From JBFLYO01 sp040756745 (GTDB lineage Bacteria > Bacteroidota > Ignavibacteria > UBA10030 > UBA6906): a stretch of 64,000 nucleotides of DNA. The DNA lies in assembly GCA_040756745.1 (NCBI GenBank), contig JBFLYO010000001.1, positions 124,001 through 188,000 on the forward strand, written 5' to 3'. Below, in pieces: positions 1 through 8,737 of the stretch. Position 1 is the first letter of the stretch. Each line of letters starts with the position of its first letter. The translations under genes were made by a program, and so were the position numbers. The notes beneath the pieces are model-generated. The model did not search any database. It saw only the letters and a program-made list of their open reading frames with translations, and was not told the origin of the DNA.

Positions 1-1179
1 CCTGGGCCGCACTCGTATGGTGTCAAAGAAATCTTCGTGGAGGACCCGGTGACCGAGCCCGCGCGTTCCCGCGGCGAGCAGTTTGGCCATCGCGTGGATT
101 CGGCCAGCGATGTTCTTAAGTCCTGCCGGCCCGTGATACACGGCATACATCCCTGCCATCACCGCCAGCAGCACTTGTGCCGTGCAAACGTTCGAGGTGG
201 CCTTCTCTCTTCTGATGTGCTGTTCGCGCGTCTGGAGAGCCATTCGCAACGCCGGAGCGCCGTTTGAATCGACTGAGACGCCGATGATGCGCCCCGGCAT
301 GTGGCGCTTGTACTCATCCCGCGTGGCGAAATAGGCGGCGTGAGGCCCTCCATAGCCCAGCGGCACGCCGAACCGCTGTGTGCTCCCAACCGCAGCATCC
401 GCTCCGAACTCTCCCGGAGGCGTCAGCAGCACCAGGCTCATCGGATCGGCTGCAATCGCAACCAGCGCTCCGGCGGCGTGAGCCCGCTCGCAGAAACTGC
501 GGTAATTATGGACTGCCCCGTCGGTCGCAGGATACTGCAAAAGCGCGCCGTAGACGTCCTCTGAAAACTCAAACCGCTCATGGTTGCCGACGACCACGTG
601 GACGCCAAGGGGCTTTGCACGGGTCCGTACCACCTCTATCGTCTGAGGATGGCAGGCATCGGAGACGAAAAAGGTGCCGCTGTGCTGTCCCCCTTTCAAT
701 GAGAGAAACATCGACATCGCTTCGGCGGCCGCCGTGGCCTCGTCGAGCAAGGAGGCGTTGGCGATATCCATCCCCGTCAGATCGATGACCATCGTCTGGA
801 AATTCAGCAAAGCTTCGAGGCGTCCCTGCGCGATCTCCGCCTGGTACGGCGTGTAAGCGGTATACCAGCCCGGATTCTCGAGGATATTGCGCAGAATAAC
901 CGGCGGAGTGACGGTGTCATGATACCCCATTCCGATGAACGAACGATACAGCGTGTTCTTCAGTGCCATAGCACGCAGCGATTCGAGCACGTCTTCTTCA
1001 GTGCGCGGCATCCCGATGGCGAGAGGGGTGCGAGTGCGGATTGCCTGAGGGACGACCTTTGCCAGGAAGCCGTCGAGATCACTGTATCCCAAAACAGAGA
1101 GCATGGCTGCTGCGTCGGCATCGCTGGGACCGATGTGACGGCGTGAAAACGGAATTGGCGCGAGACTGTTCAGTGACAT
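1..1179 (-). CDS. gcvP: Glycine dehydrogenase (decarboxylating), P protein, N-terminal part
   Basis: The frame runs off the left edge, leaving 393 codons of a protein normally about 950 residues long. GcvP decarboxylates glycine with pyridoxal phosphate and passes the aminomethyl group to the H protein. The visible part has the single-chain GcvP pattern: FSRRHIGP near the N-terminus, then NTLYRSFIGMGYH, ENPGWYTAYTPYQAEIAQGR and LGYGGPHAAYFA. The PLP lysine would lie beyond the edge. The start is well placed, with AAGGAG about ten bases upstream of the ATG. It is the last visible gene of a minus-strand group with pheA and a radical SAM gene, 122 bases behind the latter. Family call certain; completeness unknown. 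Confidence 0.95.
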   Translation of the reverse strand, partial: MSLNSLAPIPFSRRHIGPSDADAAAMLSVLGYSDLDGFLAKVVPQAIRTRTPLAIGMPRTEEDVLESLRAMALKNTLYRSFIGMGYHDTVTPPVILRNILENPGWYTAYTPYQAEIAQGRLEALLNFQTMVIDLTGMDIANASLLDEATAAAEAMSMFLSLKGGQHSGTFFVSDACHPQTIEVVRTRAKPLGVHVVVGNHERFEFSEDVYGALLQYPATDGAVHNYRSFCERAHAAGALVAIAADPMSLVLLTPPGEFGADAAVGSTQRFGVPLGYGGPHAAYFATRDEYKRHMPGRIIGVSVDSNGAPALRMALQTREQHIRREKATSNVCTAQVLLAVMAGMYAVYHGPAGLKNIAGRIHAMAKLLAAGTRGLGHRVLHEDFFDTIRVRPR

Positions 1180-1301
1180 GAACGGCAACTCCTTACGAGA
1201 GCGAAGCGGTGATCACGGCCGGTACGAGGGAGGCGGAAACGGTCGGCGCTGGTGAAGGGATCCGCCAAATCACACAAAGATACAGAGAGGCAGCAACATA
1301 T

Positions 1302-2363
1302 TCAATTGTCGAACAACCCGTGCTGCCCGCCCCCCGTGCGGCGGAAGTGTGCACTCGACAATCCGCTCCACCGTTTGCCCAGTCCGTACCGGTCAACGTG
1401 GAGACGGAAGAGCGACCGCACGGTATCTGCGATCTCGCCTTCTCCTCTCATGCGGGAACCGAAGCGCGCATCGCTGAGCGCTCCGCTGCGGGTGTCGCGG
1501 ATCCTGCTGAGGACCTTGGGCGCGCGTTCTGGGAATTCGCGCTGGAGCCAGTCGAGAAACAGCGGTTCCACCGCGCCAGGAAGCCGCACAAGGATGTAGC
1601 CGGCGGTCTTCGCGCCATGCGCTGCCGCTTCGCGGAGGATTGCAGGAAGCTCCTCGTCGGTCAGGCCCGGGATGATCGGAGCGGCGTTTACCCCGACGGG
1701 GATCCCGTTCCGGGCCAGCGTCTCAATCGTCTGGAGTCGACGCGCTGGCGGAGGAGTGCGGGGCTCCATGACGCGAATCAGTTCATGTCGCAGACTTGTC
1801 ACGGAGATCATGACGTGGACCAGATTGTATTTCGCTAACTCCCCGAGAATGTCGATGTCACGCAGGATGAGCGCATTCTTGGTCACGATCCCGACCGGAT
1901 TGCGGTATTCGAGGAAAACCTCGAGGCACCTGCGGGTGATCCGGAGCTTCTGTTCAGCGGGCTGGTAGCAGTCGGTGTTGCCGGAAAGCGCGACGACCTG
2001 CGGTTCCCAGCCGCGCTTGCGGAACTCGCGCGCCAGGAGTTCCGGCGCGTCCAGCTTCACCATGATCTTCGATTCGAAATCGACTCCTGCGGAGAAGCCG
2101 AGATATTCATGGGAAGGACGAGCATAGCAGTAGATGCAACCGTGCTCGCAGCCGCGATAGGGATTCAGGCTGAACGTGAAGTCGAGATCGGGGCTGTCGT
2201 TCTTCGCAAGAATGGACCGCGACGTATCCTTGTAGAAGGCGGTCTTCACCGGCCGCAGGTCGTCAGTGTCCGGCTCGGTTTCAAGCGGAATCCGGTGCAG
2301 CCGTTCGAACCGGTTCGGCGTGTTGAGCGCAGCACCTCTGCCTTTATTCCGCACGGATCTCAT
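1302..2363 (-). CDS. PA0069-family radical SAM protein
   Basis: A 353-residue radical SAM protein of the PA0069/Rv2578c group, distantly like spore photoproduct lyase. The [4Fe-4S] ligands are in GCEHGCIYCYARP (C72, C76, C79). It is followed by the typical ALSGNTDCYQPAE and IVTKNALILRDIDIL blocks. The family's reaction is unknown. I prefer the ATG at 2363, which has GGAGG 11 bases upstream. An ATG at 2381 adds six residues but lies inside a GAGATT repeat. It follows pheA on the same strand, separated only by that repeat. Family call firm; function unassigned. Confidence 0.88.
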   Translation of the reverse strand: MRSVRNKGRGAALNTPNRFERLHRIPLETEPDTDDLRPVKTAFYKDTSRSILAKNDSPDLDFTFSLNPYRGCEHGCIYCYARPSHEYLGFSAGVDFESKIMVKLDAPELLAREFRKRGWEPQVVALSGNTDCYQPAEQKLRITRRCLEVFLEYRNPVGIVTKNALILRDIDILGELAKYNLVHVMISVTSLRHELIRVMEPRTPPPARRLQTIETLARNGIPVGVNAAPIIPGLTDEELPAILREAAAHGAKTAGYILVRLPGAVEPLFLDWLQREFPERAPKVLSRIRDTRSGALSDARFGSRMRGEGEIADTVRSLFRLHVDRYGLGKRWSGLSSAHFRRTGGGQHGLFDN

Positions 2364-2380
2364 CGGGCAAAAGACCTCCA

Positions 2381-2408
2381 TCTCAATCTCAATCTTGATC
2401 TCAATCTC
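2381..2408 (-). repeat. GAGATT-type hexanucleotide repeat between pheA and the radical SAM gene
   Basis: Read on the minus strand, this is four hexamers (GAGATT, GAGATC, AAGATT, GAGATT) plus GAGA. It begins inside the pheA stop codon and ends at the next SD region, so it fills the whole intergenic gap. The same hexamer recurs at 6812-6853. Confidence 0.75.
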
Positions 2409-3244
2409 TACTTCCGCCTCACCCCCGCCTGCGGATACGTCCCAAGAATCCTGAACTGGGACACGACCTCTCTCAGGTGTTCAAACGCACGGGCGACATG
2501 CTGTTCTTCCGGCCCGCCGGCGAGGTCAATATAAAAGAGGTACTCGAACGGCTTCTTCGGATCGGGCCGGGATTCGATCTTGAGGAGGTCGATGTCACGG
2601 AGCGCAAACACGCCAAGGATGTGGAACAATATACCGGGCCGGTTCGCAGCGGGAATGAACGCAATGCTTGTCTTTACCTTCATCCCTCTGCGGGCATGCC
2701 AGGGGGTGCGGGAAATGAGGAGGAAGCGGGTGAAATTGTTGCCGCTGTTTTGGACGTTGCGGCGAAGGACGCGCAGGCCGTACCTGCGGGCGGCGAGGGC
2801 TGAGGCAATTGCGCCTGTATCCTGTGCGCGTTCGCTGGCGACCGATTGCGCTGCTCCGGCAGTATCGAAGTACGGCTCGGGGAGGAGGCGGGGGTTTCTG
2901 CGGAAGAAATCGCTGCACTGGGCAAGAGCCTGAGGATGAGACCGGACCGATCTGAGGTGTCGCAGATTCGTTGAGGGGTGGCATAACAGCACGTGCTCGA
3001 TCCTCAAGTGGGTCTCCGCCGTGATATGGAGTCGATGGGCGAGGAGCAGGTCGTAGTTTTCATGGATGCTGCCCGCCAGCGAGTTCTCAATCGGGATGAT
3101 CCCATGGGCGGCCCGTCTCGATTCCACCCGTGCAAAGACGGCGCGGAAAGTTGTGCATGGAACCGGTGTGCATGCGCTCCCAAGGAGCTCGCGTGCCGCG
3201 AGCTCACTATATGCACCCGGTACACCCTGAAATGCGACGTTCAT
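2408..3244 (-). CDS. pheA: Prephenate dehydratase with ACT domain
   Basis: Converts prephenate to phenylpyruvate, the committed step to phenylalanine. About 278 residues from the ATG at 3244. It has a PDT catalytic domain beginning VAFQGVPGAYSE, with GIIPIENSLAGSI, the catalytic Thr in NNFTRFLLI (about residue 172) and a C-terminal ACT domain (about 187-275). The ACT domain holds NRPGILFHILGVFA and the ESRP motif linked to phenylalanine feedback. There is no chorismate mutase domain here; that activity is fused to aroC at 24 kb. A TTG at 3271 would add nine residues. A TTGACA/TATCCA pair lies just upstream. It is not in the aromatic operon. Confidence 0.93.
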   Translation of the reverse strand: MNVAFQGVPGAYSELAARELLGSACTPVPCTTFRAVFARVESRRAAHGIIPIENSLAGSIHENYDLLLAHRLHITAETHLRIEHVLLCHPSTNLRHLRSVRSHPQALAQCSDFFRRNPRLLPEPYFDTAGAAQSVASERAQDTGAIASALAARRYGLRVLRRNVQNSGNNFTRFLLISRTPWHARRGMKVKTSIAFIPAANRPGILFHILGVFALRDIDLLKIESRPDPKKPFEYLFYIDLAGGPEEQHVARAFEHLREVVSQFRILGTYPQAGVRRK

Positions 3245-3284
3245 CGGATGGCCTGCGTCGGTTCTTCTCAAAGATAAGAAAGGT

Positions 3285-3312
3285 TGGATACCGCGCGAAC
3301 GAAATCTGTCAA
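3285..3312 (-). promoter_or_regulatory. Candidate sigma-70 promoter for pheA
   Basis: On the minus strand, TTGACA (3312-3307) and TATCCA (3290-3285) are separated by 16 bases, just upstream of pheA. The -35 is perfect and the -10 weak. Predicted from sequence only. Confidence 0.45.
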
Positions 3313-3454
3313 ATTGAAATTTAAACTCACCTCCCCCTCCGGCACACTATTTGACCATATTCGCCCCGATCTCCCCGTGTGCGTCTCCTTCGAACGATTG
3401 CAACCTCATCCCCCGCATCGTACCTTATGATAAGAGGAATATACAGCGAATTAC

Positions 3455-4438
3455 ATGTCAGAATCCAGAAGGAGCGCATCGTTGAAACACACCAGCAAGA
3501 AACGCACAGCATCCGGAATGCGGGGGAGGGACTTTCTTTCGGTTGACGATTTCAGCGGCTCAGAGCTCCGATCCATTCTTGCTCTTGCGGCCGAAATGAA
3601 AGTCCGACCAAAGAAGTACCGGTCGGCGCTCGCGGGGAAGATGCTGGCGATGATTTTTGAAAAGCCTTCGCTCCGGACGCGGACGACCTTCACCGTTGGC
3701 GTGAAACAGCTTGGCGGGGATTCACTCCTGCTGACACCCGCGGACATCGATCTGGGAAAACGTGAGTCCGTGTATGACGTCGCCAAGAACCTGGAACGGA
3801 TGGTCGATGGGATCATGATTCGGACGTTCGGGCACGAGATCTGCTCGTCGCTTGCGGCGCATGCCTCGATACCGGTTATCAACGGGCTCACCGACCTGGA
3901 GCATCCCTGCCAGGTGGTCGCCGATTTCCAGACGATCCTGGAATACAAGAAGAATCTCAAGAAGCTCAAAGTCGCATACATTGGCGACGGAAACAATGTG
4001 GCGCATTCCCTGATGTTGATTGCGGCAAAGTTCGGCACAACGCTCGTCGTGGGGACTCCGCCGGACTATAAGCCGGAGCAACGGGTGGTCGAGCGATCGC
4101 TGGCTCTGTCGGAGGAGAGCGGTGCCACAATCACCTGGACGCCTGATCCCCTTGAGGCGGCGCGGGATGCCGACGTGATCTACACGGATGCCTGGGCGAG
4201 TATGGGACAGGAGGCGGAGGCAGAGGAGCGCCGCAAGGTCTTCAAGCCGTACCAGGTGAACCGCGACCTCTTCTCACATGCGAAACCGGACGCCCTGTTC
4301 ATGCACTGCCTCCCAGCGCACCGGGGGGAAGAGGTGACAGACGAGATCATTGATTCGAAGAACTCCGTTGTGTTTCAGGAAGCCGAGAACCGGCTTCATG
4401 CGCAAAAGGCCATCATGCTTGAGCTGATGCGGGACTGA
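3455..4438 (+). CDS. argF: Ornithine carbamoyltransferase
   Basis: Transfers the carbamoyl group between carbamoyl phosphate and ornithine/citrulline. The carbamoyl-phosphate site is EKPSLRTRTTF. HPCQ and GDGNNVAHS follow, and MHCLPAHRGEEV is the ornithine-site signature with the catalytic Cys. From the ATG at 3455 the protein has 327 residues. Homologues normally begin near RDFLSVDDFS, so the ATG at 3518 (306 residues) is an alternative; neither has a good SD. A TATGAT box at 3426-3431 has no clear -35. One base separates it from the carbamate kinase gene, so it may act catabolically as well as in arginine synthesis. Specificity for ornithine is inferred from HCLP. Confidence 0.9.
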   Translation: MSESRRSASLKHTSKKRTASGMRGRDFLSVDDFSGSELRSILALAAEMKVRPKKYRSALAGKMLAMIFEKPSLRTRTTFTVGVKQLGGDSLLLTPADIDLGKRESVYDVAKNLERMVDGIMIRTFGHEICSSLAAHASIPVINGLTDLEHPCQVVADFQTILEYKKNLKKLKVAYIGDGNNVAHSLMLIAAKFGTTLVVGTPPDYKPEQRVVERSLALSEESGATITWTPDPLEAARDADVIYTDAWASMGQEAEAEERRKVFKPYQVNRDLFSHAKPDALFMHCLPAHRGEEVTDEIIDSKNSVVFQEAENRLHAQKAIMLELMRD

Positions 4439-4439
4439 A

Positions 4440-5402
4440 ATGTCCAAACTGGTTCTTGTGGCGGTCGGTGGCAATGCGCTCATCCGCGCCGGACAAAAGG
4501 GAACCGCCCAGGAACAATTCCAGAACGCAGCCGATACCGCGCAGGTGGTCGTCAAGCTCATCAAGGCCGGCCACCGGGTGGTGCTGACCCACGGCAACGG
4601 TCCACAGGTAGGGGCGACCCTCGTGCGCTCTGAACTGGCGGCGGCGCATGCCTACCGGCTCCCCCTCGACTGTAGCGTGGCCGCGACGCAGGGTGAGATC
4701 GGCTACGTGCTGCAGTATGTCATGTGGCAGGCACTCCAGGCTGAGGGGTTGAACACTCCGGTGGTGTCGCTCGTGACACAGGTGCTCGTGAGCAGTGACG
4801 ACCCTGCATTCAAGAAACCGACGAAACCGATCGGCCCGTTCTACACGCGGGATGAAGCGGAACGGTACCGCGACATTTTCGGTTGGGAGATCGTGGAAGA
4901 TGCGTCGCGCGGGTACCGCAGGGTCGTTGCCTCTCCCGAACCGAAGGGCATTGTGGAGCTTGATGCGATCCGTGCGTGTGTGGACCGGGGGCTGGTGGTC
5001 ATTGCTGCCGGCGGAGGAGGCGTGCCGGTGTTCAACGACCACGACATCTCTAAAGGGGTCGAGGCGGTCATCGACAAGGATCATACGTCGGCTATTCTCG
5101 CCTCGCAGCTCCACGCCGATGTATTTGCCATCACGACCGATGAACCGGTGGTATACCTGAACTACCGAAAAGCGTCGCAACGTCCCATGCCGGTATTGAC
5201 GGCGGACGATTGCAGAAAATATCTGGCGGAGGGACAATTCCCTCCGGGGAGCATGGGGCCGAAGATCGCGGCGGCCCTGGTCTATCTCGAGCGCGGCGGG
5301 AATGAGGCGATCATCACGAACGCCGCACATCTGCTGGCCGCGATCGACGGCGAAGGGGGAACCCATATCGTGCGGGACCTGTCGAGCGTTGGCTCAAAGT
5401 GA
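4440..5402 (+). CDS. arcC: Carbamate kinase
   Basis: Interconverts carbamoyl phosphate + ADP and carbamate + ATP (amino-acid kinase fold). 320 residues, the normal length. Diagnostic blocks are LVAVGGNALIRAGQKG at the N-terminus, THGNGPQVG, IAAGGGGVPV, EAVIDKDHTSAILA and the FPPGSMGPKIAAA segment near the C-terminus. It starts one base after argF ends, so the two are co-transcribed and handle the same intermediate. That pairing suggests ATP recovery from carbamoyl phosphate or its supply for citrulline. No arginine deiminase is present in the window. Confidence 0.94.
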   Translation: MSKLVLVAVGGNALIRAGQKGTAQEQFQNAADTAQVVVKLIKAGHRVVLTHGNGPQVGATLVRSELAAAHAYRLPLDCSVAATQGEIGYVLQYVMWQALQAEGLNTPVVSLVTQVLVSSDDPAFKKPTKPIGPFYTRDEAERYRDIFGWEIVEDASRGYRRVVASPEPKGIVELDAIRACVDRGLVVIAAGGGGVPVFNDHDISKGVEAVIDKDHTSAILASQLHADVFAITTDEPVVYLNYRKASQRPMPVLTADDCRKYLAEGQFPPGSMGPKIAAALVYLERGGNEAIITNAAHLLAAIDGEGGTHIVRDLSSVGSK

Positions 5403-5434
5403 AGGATTCACGCTGCTAAACTGGAGAACGCTGC

Positions 5435-6784
5435 ATGGCGAGAAAACGAGTGCTGATCATGGGAGCCGCAGGCCGGGACTTCCACAATTTCAATACCGTG
5501 TACCGCGGGAACAAGTCATATGAGGTCGTTGCGTTCACCGCGACGCAGATCCCCAACATCGACCGGCGAAAGTATCCCGCAAAACTTGCAGGATCGCTGT
5601 ATCCCCGCGGCATCCCGATCTATGCGGAGGCAGATCTTCCAGCGCTGATTCAGAAACTGAAGGTCGATGAGGTCATCTTCTCCTACTCCGACGTCTCCCA
5701 CCAGTACGTGATGGACAGGGCCTCACTTGTCATGTCGCTTGGGGCCGACTTCACAGTCCTCGGCGGCAACCACACGATGCTTGGAGCGAAGGTACCGGTT
5801 GTCTCCGTCGTGGCGGTCAGGACCGGATCGGGAAAGAGCCAGACATCCCGTAAGGTCTGCGGATATCTCCGGAGCCAGGGCCAACGAGTGGTGGCCATCC
5901 GCCATCCAATGCCCTACGGTGACCTCGTGAAGCAGAAGGTCCAGCGCTTCGCGTCGCTCGACGATCTCGTGCGGTATAAGTGCACCGTCGAAGAGATGGA
6001 AGAATACGAGCCGCATCTGGTGGAAGGGACGGTCATCTACGCGGGGGTCGATTACGAGGCGATTCTGCGGCAGGCGGAGAAAGAGGCCGACGTTATTGTT
6101 TGGGACGGCGGGAACAACGACATGTCGTTCTACAAGGCCGACCTGACCATCACCATTGTCGATCCTCACCGGCCAGGCCATGAGATCACGTACTACCCCG
6201 GGGAAGCGAACGTCCGGCTTGCCGACGTCATCGTGATCAACAAGGTTGATTCGGCGCCAAAGGAAAGCGTGGAAGCGGTGGTACGCAATGTCACGGCGGT
6301 CAACCCGCACGCGCAGATCGTGCGGGCGAACTCGGCCATCACGGTGGAAGACCCTGCAGTGATCAGGGGAAATCGCGTGCTGGTTGTGGAGGATGGCCCG
6401 ACGCTGACGCACGGCGAGATGCAGTACGGTGCGGGGACCATCGCGGCCAGAATGTTCGGTGCCCGGGAGATCGTCGATCCCCGTCCGTATGCTGTTAATT
6501 CTATCGCCGCCACCTACGAGAAATATCCGAAGACAGGGGCCGTCCTGCCGGCCATGGGATACGGCGCTCAGCAGGTCAGGGACCTTGAAACAACCATCAA
6601 TGAGGTTCCCTGCGACGCCGTGGTGATCGGCACGCCGATCGATCTCCGCCGAGTCCTGAAGATCCGCAAGCCCTCAGTCCGCGTCCGCTACACGCTCGAT
6701 GAAGTGACGAAGCCGGACCTTGCGGATATACTTCACAAGTTCTTACACAAAGAAAAGGGGGTGGCGTTCAGGAGGAAGAGATAA
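5435..6784 (+). CDS. Cyclic 2,3-diphosphoglycerate synthetase-like P-loop protein (COG2403 type)
   Basis: A 449-residue cytosolic protein with an N-terminal Rossmann-like region (KRVLIMGAAGRDFHNFN) and a P-loop at about residues 127-135 (AVRTGSGKSQTSR). It also has a WDGGNNDMSF segment and a possible guanine-type NKVD. It matches my memory of the family containing archaeal cyclic 2,3-diphosphoglycerate synthetase, which joins the two phosphates of 2,3-DPG using ATP. Bacterial members are usually called predicted GTPases and their role is unknown. It lies 32 bases after carbamate kinase in the same direction, so a role linked to carbamoyl phosphate is possible. Family likely; substrate unknown. 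Confidence 0.75.
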   Translation: MARKRVLIMGAAGRDFHNFNTVYRGNKSYEVVAFTATQIPNIDRRKYPAKLAGSLYPRGIPIYAEADLPALIQKLKVDEVIFSYSDVSHQYVMDRASLVMSLGADFTVLGGNHTMLGAKVPVVSVVAVRTGSGKSQTSRKVCGYLRSQGQRVVAIRHPMPYGDLVKQKVQRFASLDDLVRYKCTVEEMEEYEPHLVEGTVIYAGVDYEAILRQAEKEADVIVWDGGNNDMSFYKADLTITIVDPHRPGHEITYYPGEANVRLADVIVINKVDSAPKESVEAVVRNVTAVNPHAQIVRANSAITVEDPAVIRGNRVLVVEDGPTLTHGEMQYGAGTIAARMFGAREIVDPRPYAVNSIAATYEKYPKTGAVLPAMGYGAQQVRDLETTINEVPCDAVVIGTPIDLRRVLKIRKPSVRVRYTLDEVTKPDLADILHKFLHKEKGVAFRRKR

Positions 6785-6811
6785 GGTTCAGGGAAAGGTT
6801 AAGGGGAGGTC

Positions 6812-6853
6812 GAGATTGGAATCGAGATTGAGATTTAGATTGAGATTGAGACC
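6812..6853 (+). repeat. GAGATT hexanucleotide repeat between convergent genes
   Basis: Seven consecutive hexamers: GAGATT, GGAATC, GAGATT, GAGATT, TAGATT, GAGATT, GAGACC. They lie between the stop at 6784 and the convergent GH43 stop at 6861. AGGTTAAGG precedes it at 6797-6805. I see no terminator hairpin in this gap. Confidence 0.8.
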
Positions 6854-6860
6854 GAGGAGT

Positions 6861-8603
6861 TCACTCTGCTTTGACTACGGCTGATCTTGGTCCGATTCCG
6901 CTTTCGTTAAACGCTTCGATCTGAAAATACTGCGGACGGTCGCGGTCGAGGCCGAAGAAGAAGTACTCGTTCGCGCCGTAGACCATGATGTTGTGATAGA
7001 GCTTGTCGGGTGTCGTGCCGGTATAGATCGTGTATCCCACGGCGTCATTCGACTGCCGCCATTTGATCCAGGCGTTGCGCCGGTCGCTGTCTCCCCTGAG
7101 GACGACAAGATTCCGCACGGTATCAGGAACCGCCCCCGCCCCCTTTCCGAACACCCTGAAGCCGAGCAATGCGAACCTGCCCGTGGGGACATGCACGTTT
7201 TCGATTCTGACGAATCGGGCGTTCACGGGGCGTTGCAGTTCGACGTAGTCATTCGGCACATCCTGCATACTGCGCCGCTTGTCAACAAGCACCGACCAGC
7301 TCTTCCCGTCCGTCGAAGCAGAAACGATGTATCGATGGAAGATTCCCTTCCGTTTCCCCACGAGCTCCGCATCCTGATCGGCATAGTTGATCTGAACCGC
7401 CATGACGGTCGAAATTTCTCCCAGATCACTGGTGAACCACTCTCCTGCATTGCCTGTTGCGGCTGACCAGTACGTCTTGATATTCTCATCCACGGCATGA
7501 TTCGGGACGAACCCTCCGAGCGTCGATGACGCGGTCGCCGGTTTGCCGTAGTTGAGGATCATCCAGCCGGTGGAGCCTGTCTTTCCCGAGCCGGGGAGAT
7601 ACCAGGGATAGTCTCCATAGGCGGTGTTACAATAGAGAAGCGTATCCTTGTCGAACCCCGCCGGCCACAATCCGATTCGTCTCTCAAAGTTGTTCTTCAC
7701 TCCGATGGCGATCGTCGCCACGTGCCACCAATTGCCAAATGTGTCTTGAAATGTCGAGCCGTGTCCAGCACCCCGCGCGAAGCCGCCCGGTTTGTAAGAA
7801 AACGGGTTATGGGTTTGATAGCTGAAGGGCCCGAAGGGGTGTTCTCCAACATACACGCCGTCTGCGTATCCGCTGAACTCCGTCCCGGGGGCGGCGTATT
7901 GCAGGAAGTACTTCCCTTTGTATTTCGTCATCCACGCCCCCTCGATAAAGGGGCGGAGGAAGGTGTTGTCGCCGTATTCCCCGAAACGCTCCCACCCGTG
8001 AATGTCGTCGTGCAACCACAGCAATTCCTTCCGATTGCCGATCGACCGCAGAGTCCTGCGGTCGAGCTCCTGACCGTATATCGGGCGATCGTTGCTCGAA
8101 CCATAATACATGTACAGCCGGCCGTCGTCGTCGAGAAAGAGATCGGGATCCCATGCGCCCACGTCGCACGAGTCGAGGGCTTCGTTCCAGTCGTCGACGG
8201 TCGGGTCGGAGCTCATCCAGATGGGGAAGTCTTTCGTGCGGGCGGAGCCGAGGAGGAGGAGTGTATCGCCGATCGCCACTGCCGCGGGGGCGCAGAGCTC
8301 GTCATACACATGGTGATAGGCTTTGAGAAACTTCCGCGGGACGAACGTCCAGCGCGAGAGGTCGTCGCTCCACCAGTAGCCCCACTGGTTCGTGGAAAAC
8401 AGGAAGTAATGCCCCTTGAACAGGACGATCACCGGATCAGCGGTCGTGCGGTGATTCCCCATGACGGAGAAGTTCGGTATGGGACTGTACGCGTAGTCGA
8501 TGTTGAGGGGATTACAGTAGGTTTGCTGCCGTTCAGTGGCCTGCTCGGCGTCGTGGCTCGCAGAAGCGAGAGCGATGGAGAATAACAGCTGTATTCGATA
8601 CAT
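6861..8603 (-). CDS. Secreted GH43 glycosidase with F5/8-type C and Fn3-like domains
   Basis: 580 residues with a probable N-terminal signal segment. The five-bladed GH43 propeller (about 28-340) shows the three usual acidic positions: D56 in TTADPVIVL, D154 in WDPDLFLDDDG and E221 in FIEGAWMTK. The metal-type His is H281 in GAGHGSTF. A discoidin/F5-8C carbohydrate-binding domain follows (about 350-495) with VDENIKTYWSA and RFVRIENV. A fibronectin-III-like tail ends the chain. Family members remove arabinose or xylose from plant polysaccharide; the substrate here cannot be read. It stands alone between housekeeping genes, without a transporter or SusC/D partner. Confidence 0.85.
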   Translation of the reverse strand: MYRIQLLFSIALASASHDAEQATERQQTYCNPLNIDYAYSPIPNFSVMGNHRTTADPVIVLFKGHYFLFSTNQWGYWWSDDLSRWTFVPRKFLKAYHHVYDELCAPAAVAIGDTLLLLGSARTKDFPIWMSSDPTVDDWNEALDSCDVGAWDPDLFLDDDGRLYMYYGSSNDRPIYGQELDRRTLRSIGNRKELLWLHDDIHGWERFGEYGDNTFLRPFIEGAWMTKYKGKYFLQYAAPGTEFSGYADGVYVGEHPFGPFSYQTHNPFSYKPGGFARGAGHGSTFQDTFGNWWHVATIAIGVKNNFERRIGLWPAGFDKDTLLYCNTAYGDYPWYLPGSGKTGSTGWMILNYGKPATASSTLGGFVPNHAVDENIKTYWSAATGNAGEWFTSDLGEISTVMAVQINYADQDAELVGKRKGIFHRYIVSASTDGKSWSVLVDKRRSMQDVPNDYVELQRPVNARFVRIENVHVPTGRFALLGFRVFGKGAGAVPDTVRNLVVLRGDSDRRNAWIKWRQSNDAVGYTIYTGTTPDKLYHNIMVYGANEYFFFGLDRDRPQYFQIEAFNESGIGPRSAVVKAE

Positions 8604-8654
8604 GGCGGGTAACCCATGGTGAGTGAGCAGTAGACATTGATGGAAGAGAGCTAC

Positions 8655-8684
8655 AATCTAACGAGGAAGGTCGGTGATTGTCAA
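8655..8684 (-). promoter_or_regulatory. Candidate promoter for the GH43 gene
   Basis: On the minus strand, TTGACA (8684-8679) and TAGATT (8660-8655) are 18 bases apart, leaving a 5' leader of about 45 bases before the GH43 ATG. Confidence 0.5.
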
Positions 8685-8699
8685 TCCGAAAGCGCACGG

Positions 8700-8728
8700 T
8701 TGAACGGCGGGAAGATTTTCCGTATCTT
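8700..8728 (+). promoter_or_regulatory. Candidate promoter for guaA
   Basis: TTGAAC, a 17-base spacer, then TATCTT. The guaA ATG is only nine bases past the -10 box, so the transcript would be leaderless or nearly so. There is no room for a purine riboswitch. Confidence 0.6.
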
Positions 8729-8737
8729 TAGACATTC

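Noticed and set aside
8604..8737. Purine riboswitch upstream of guaA
   Set aside because: The predicted +1 is only a few bases before the ATG, so no aptamer fits.
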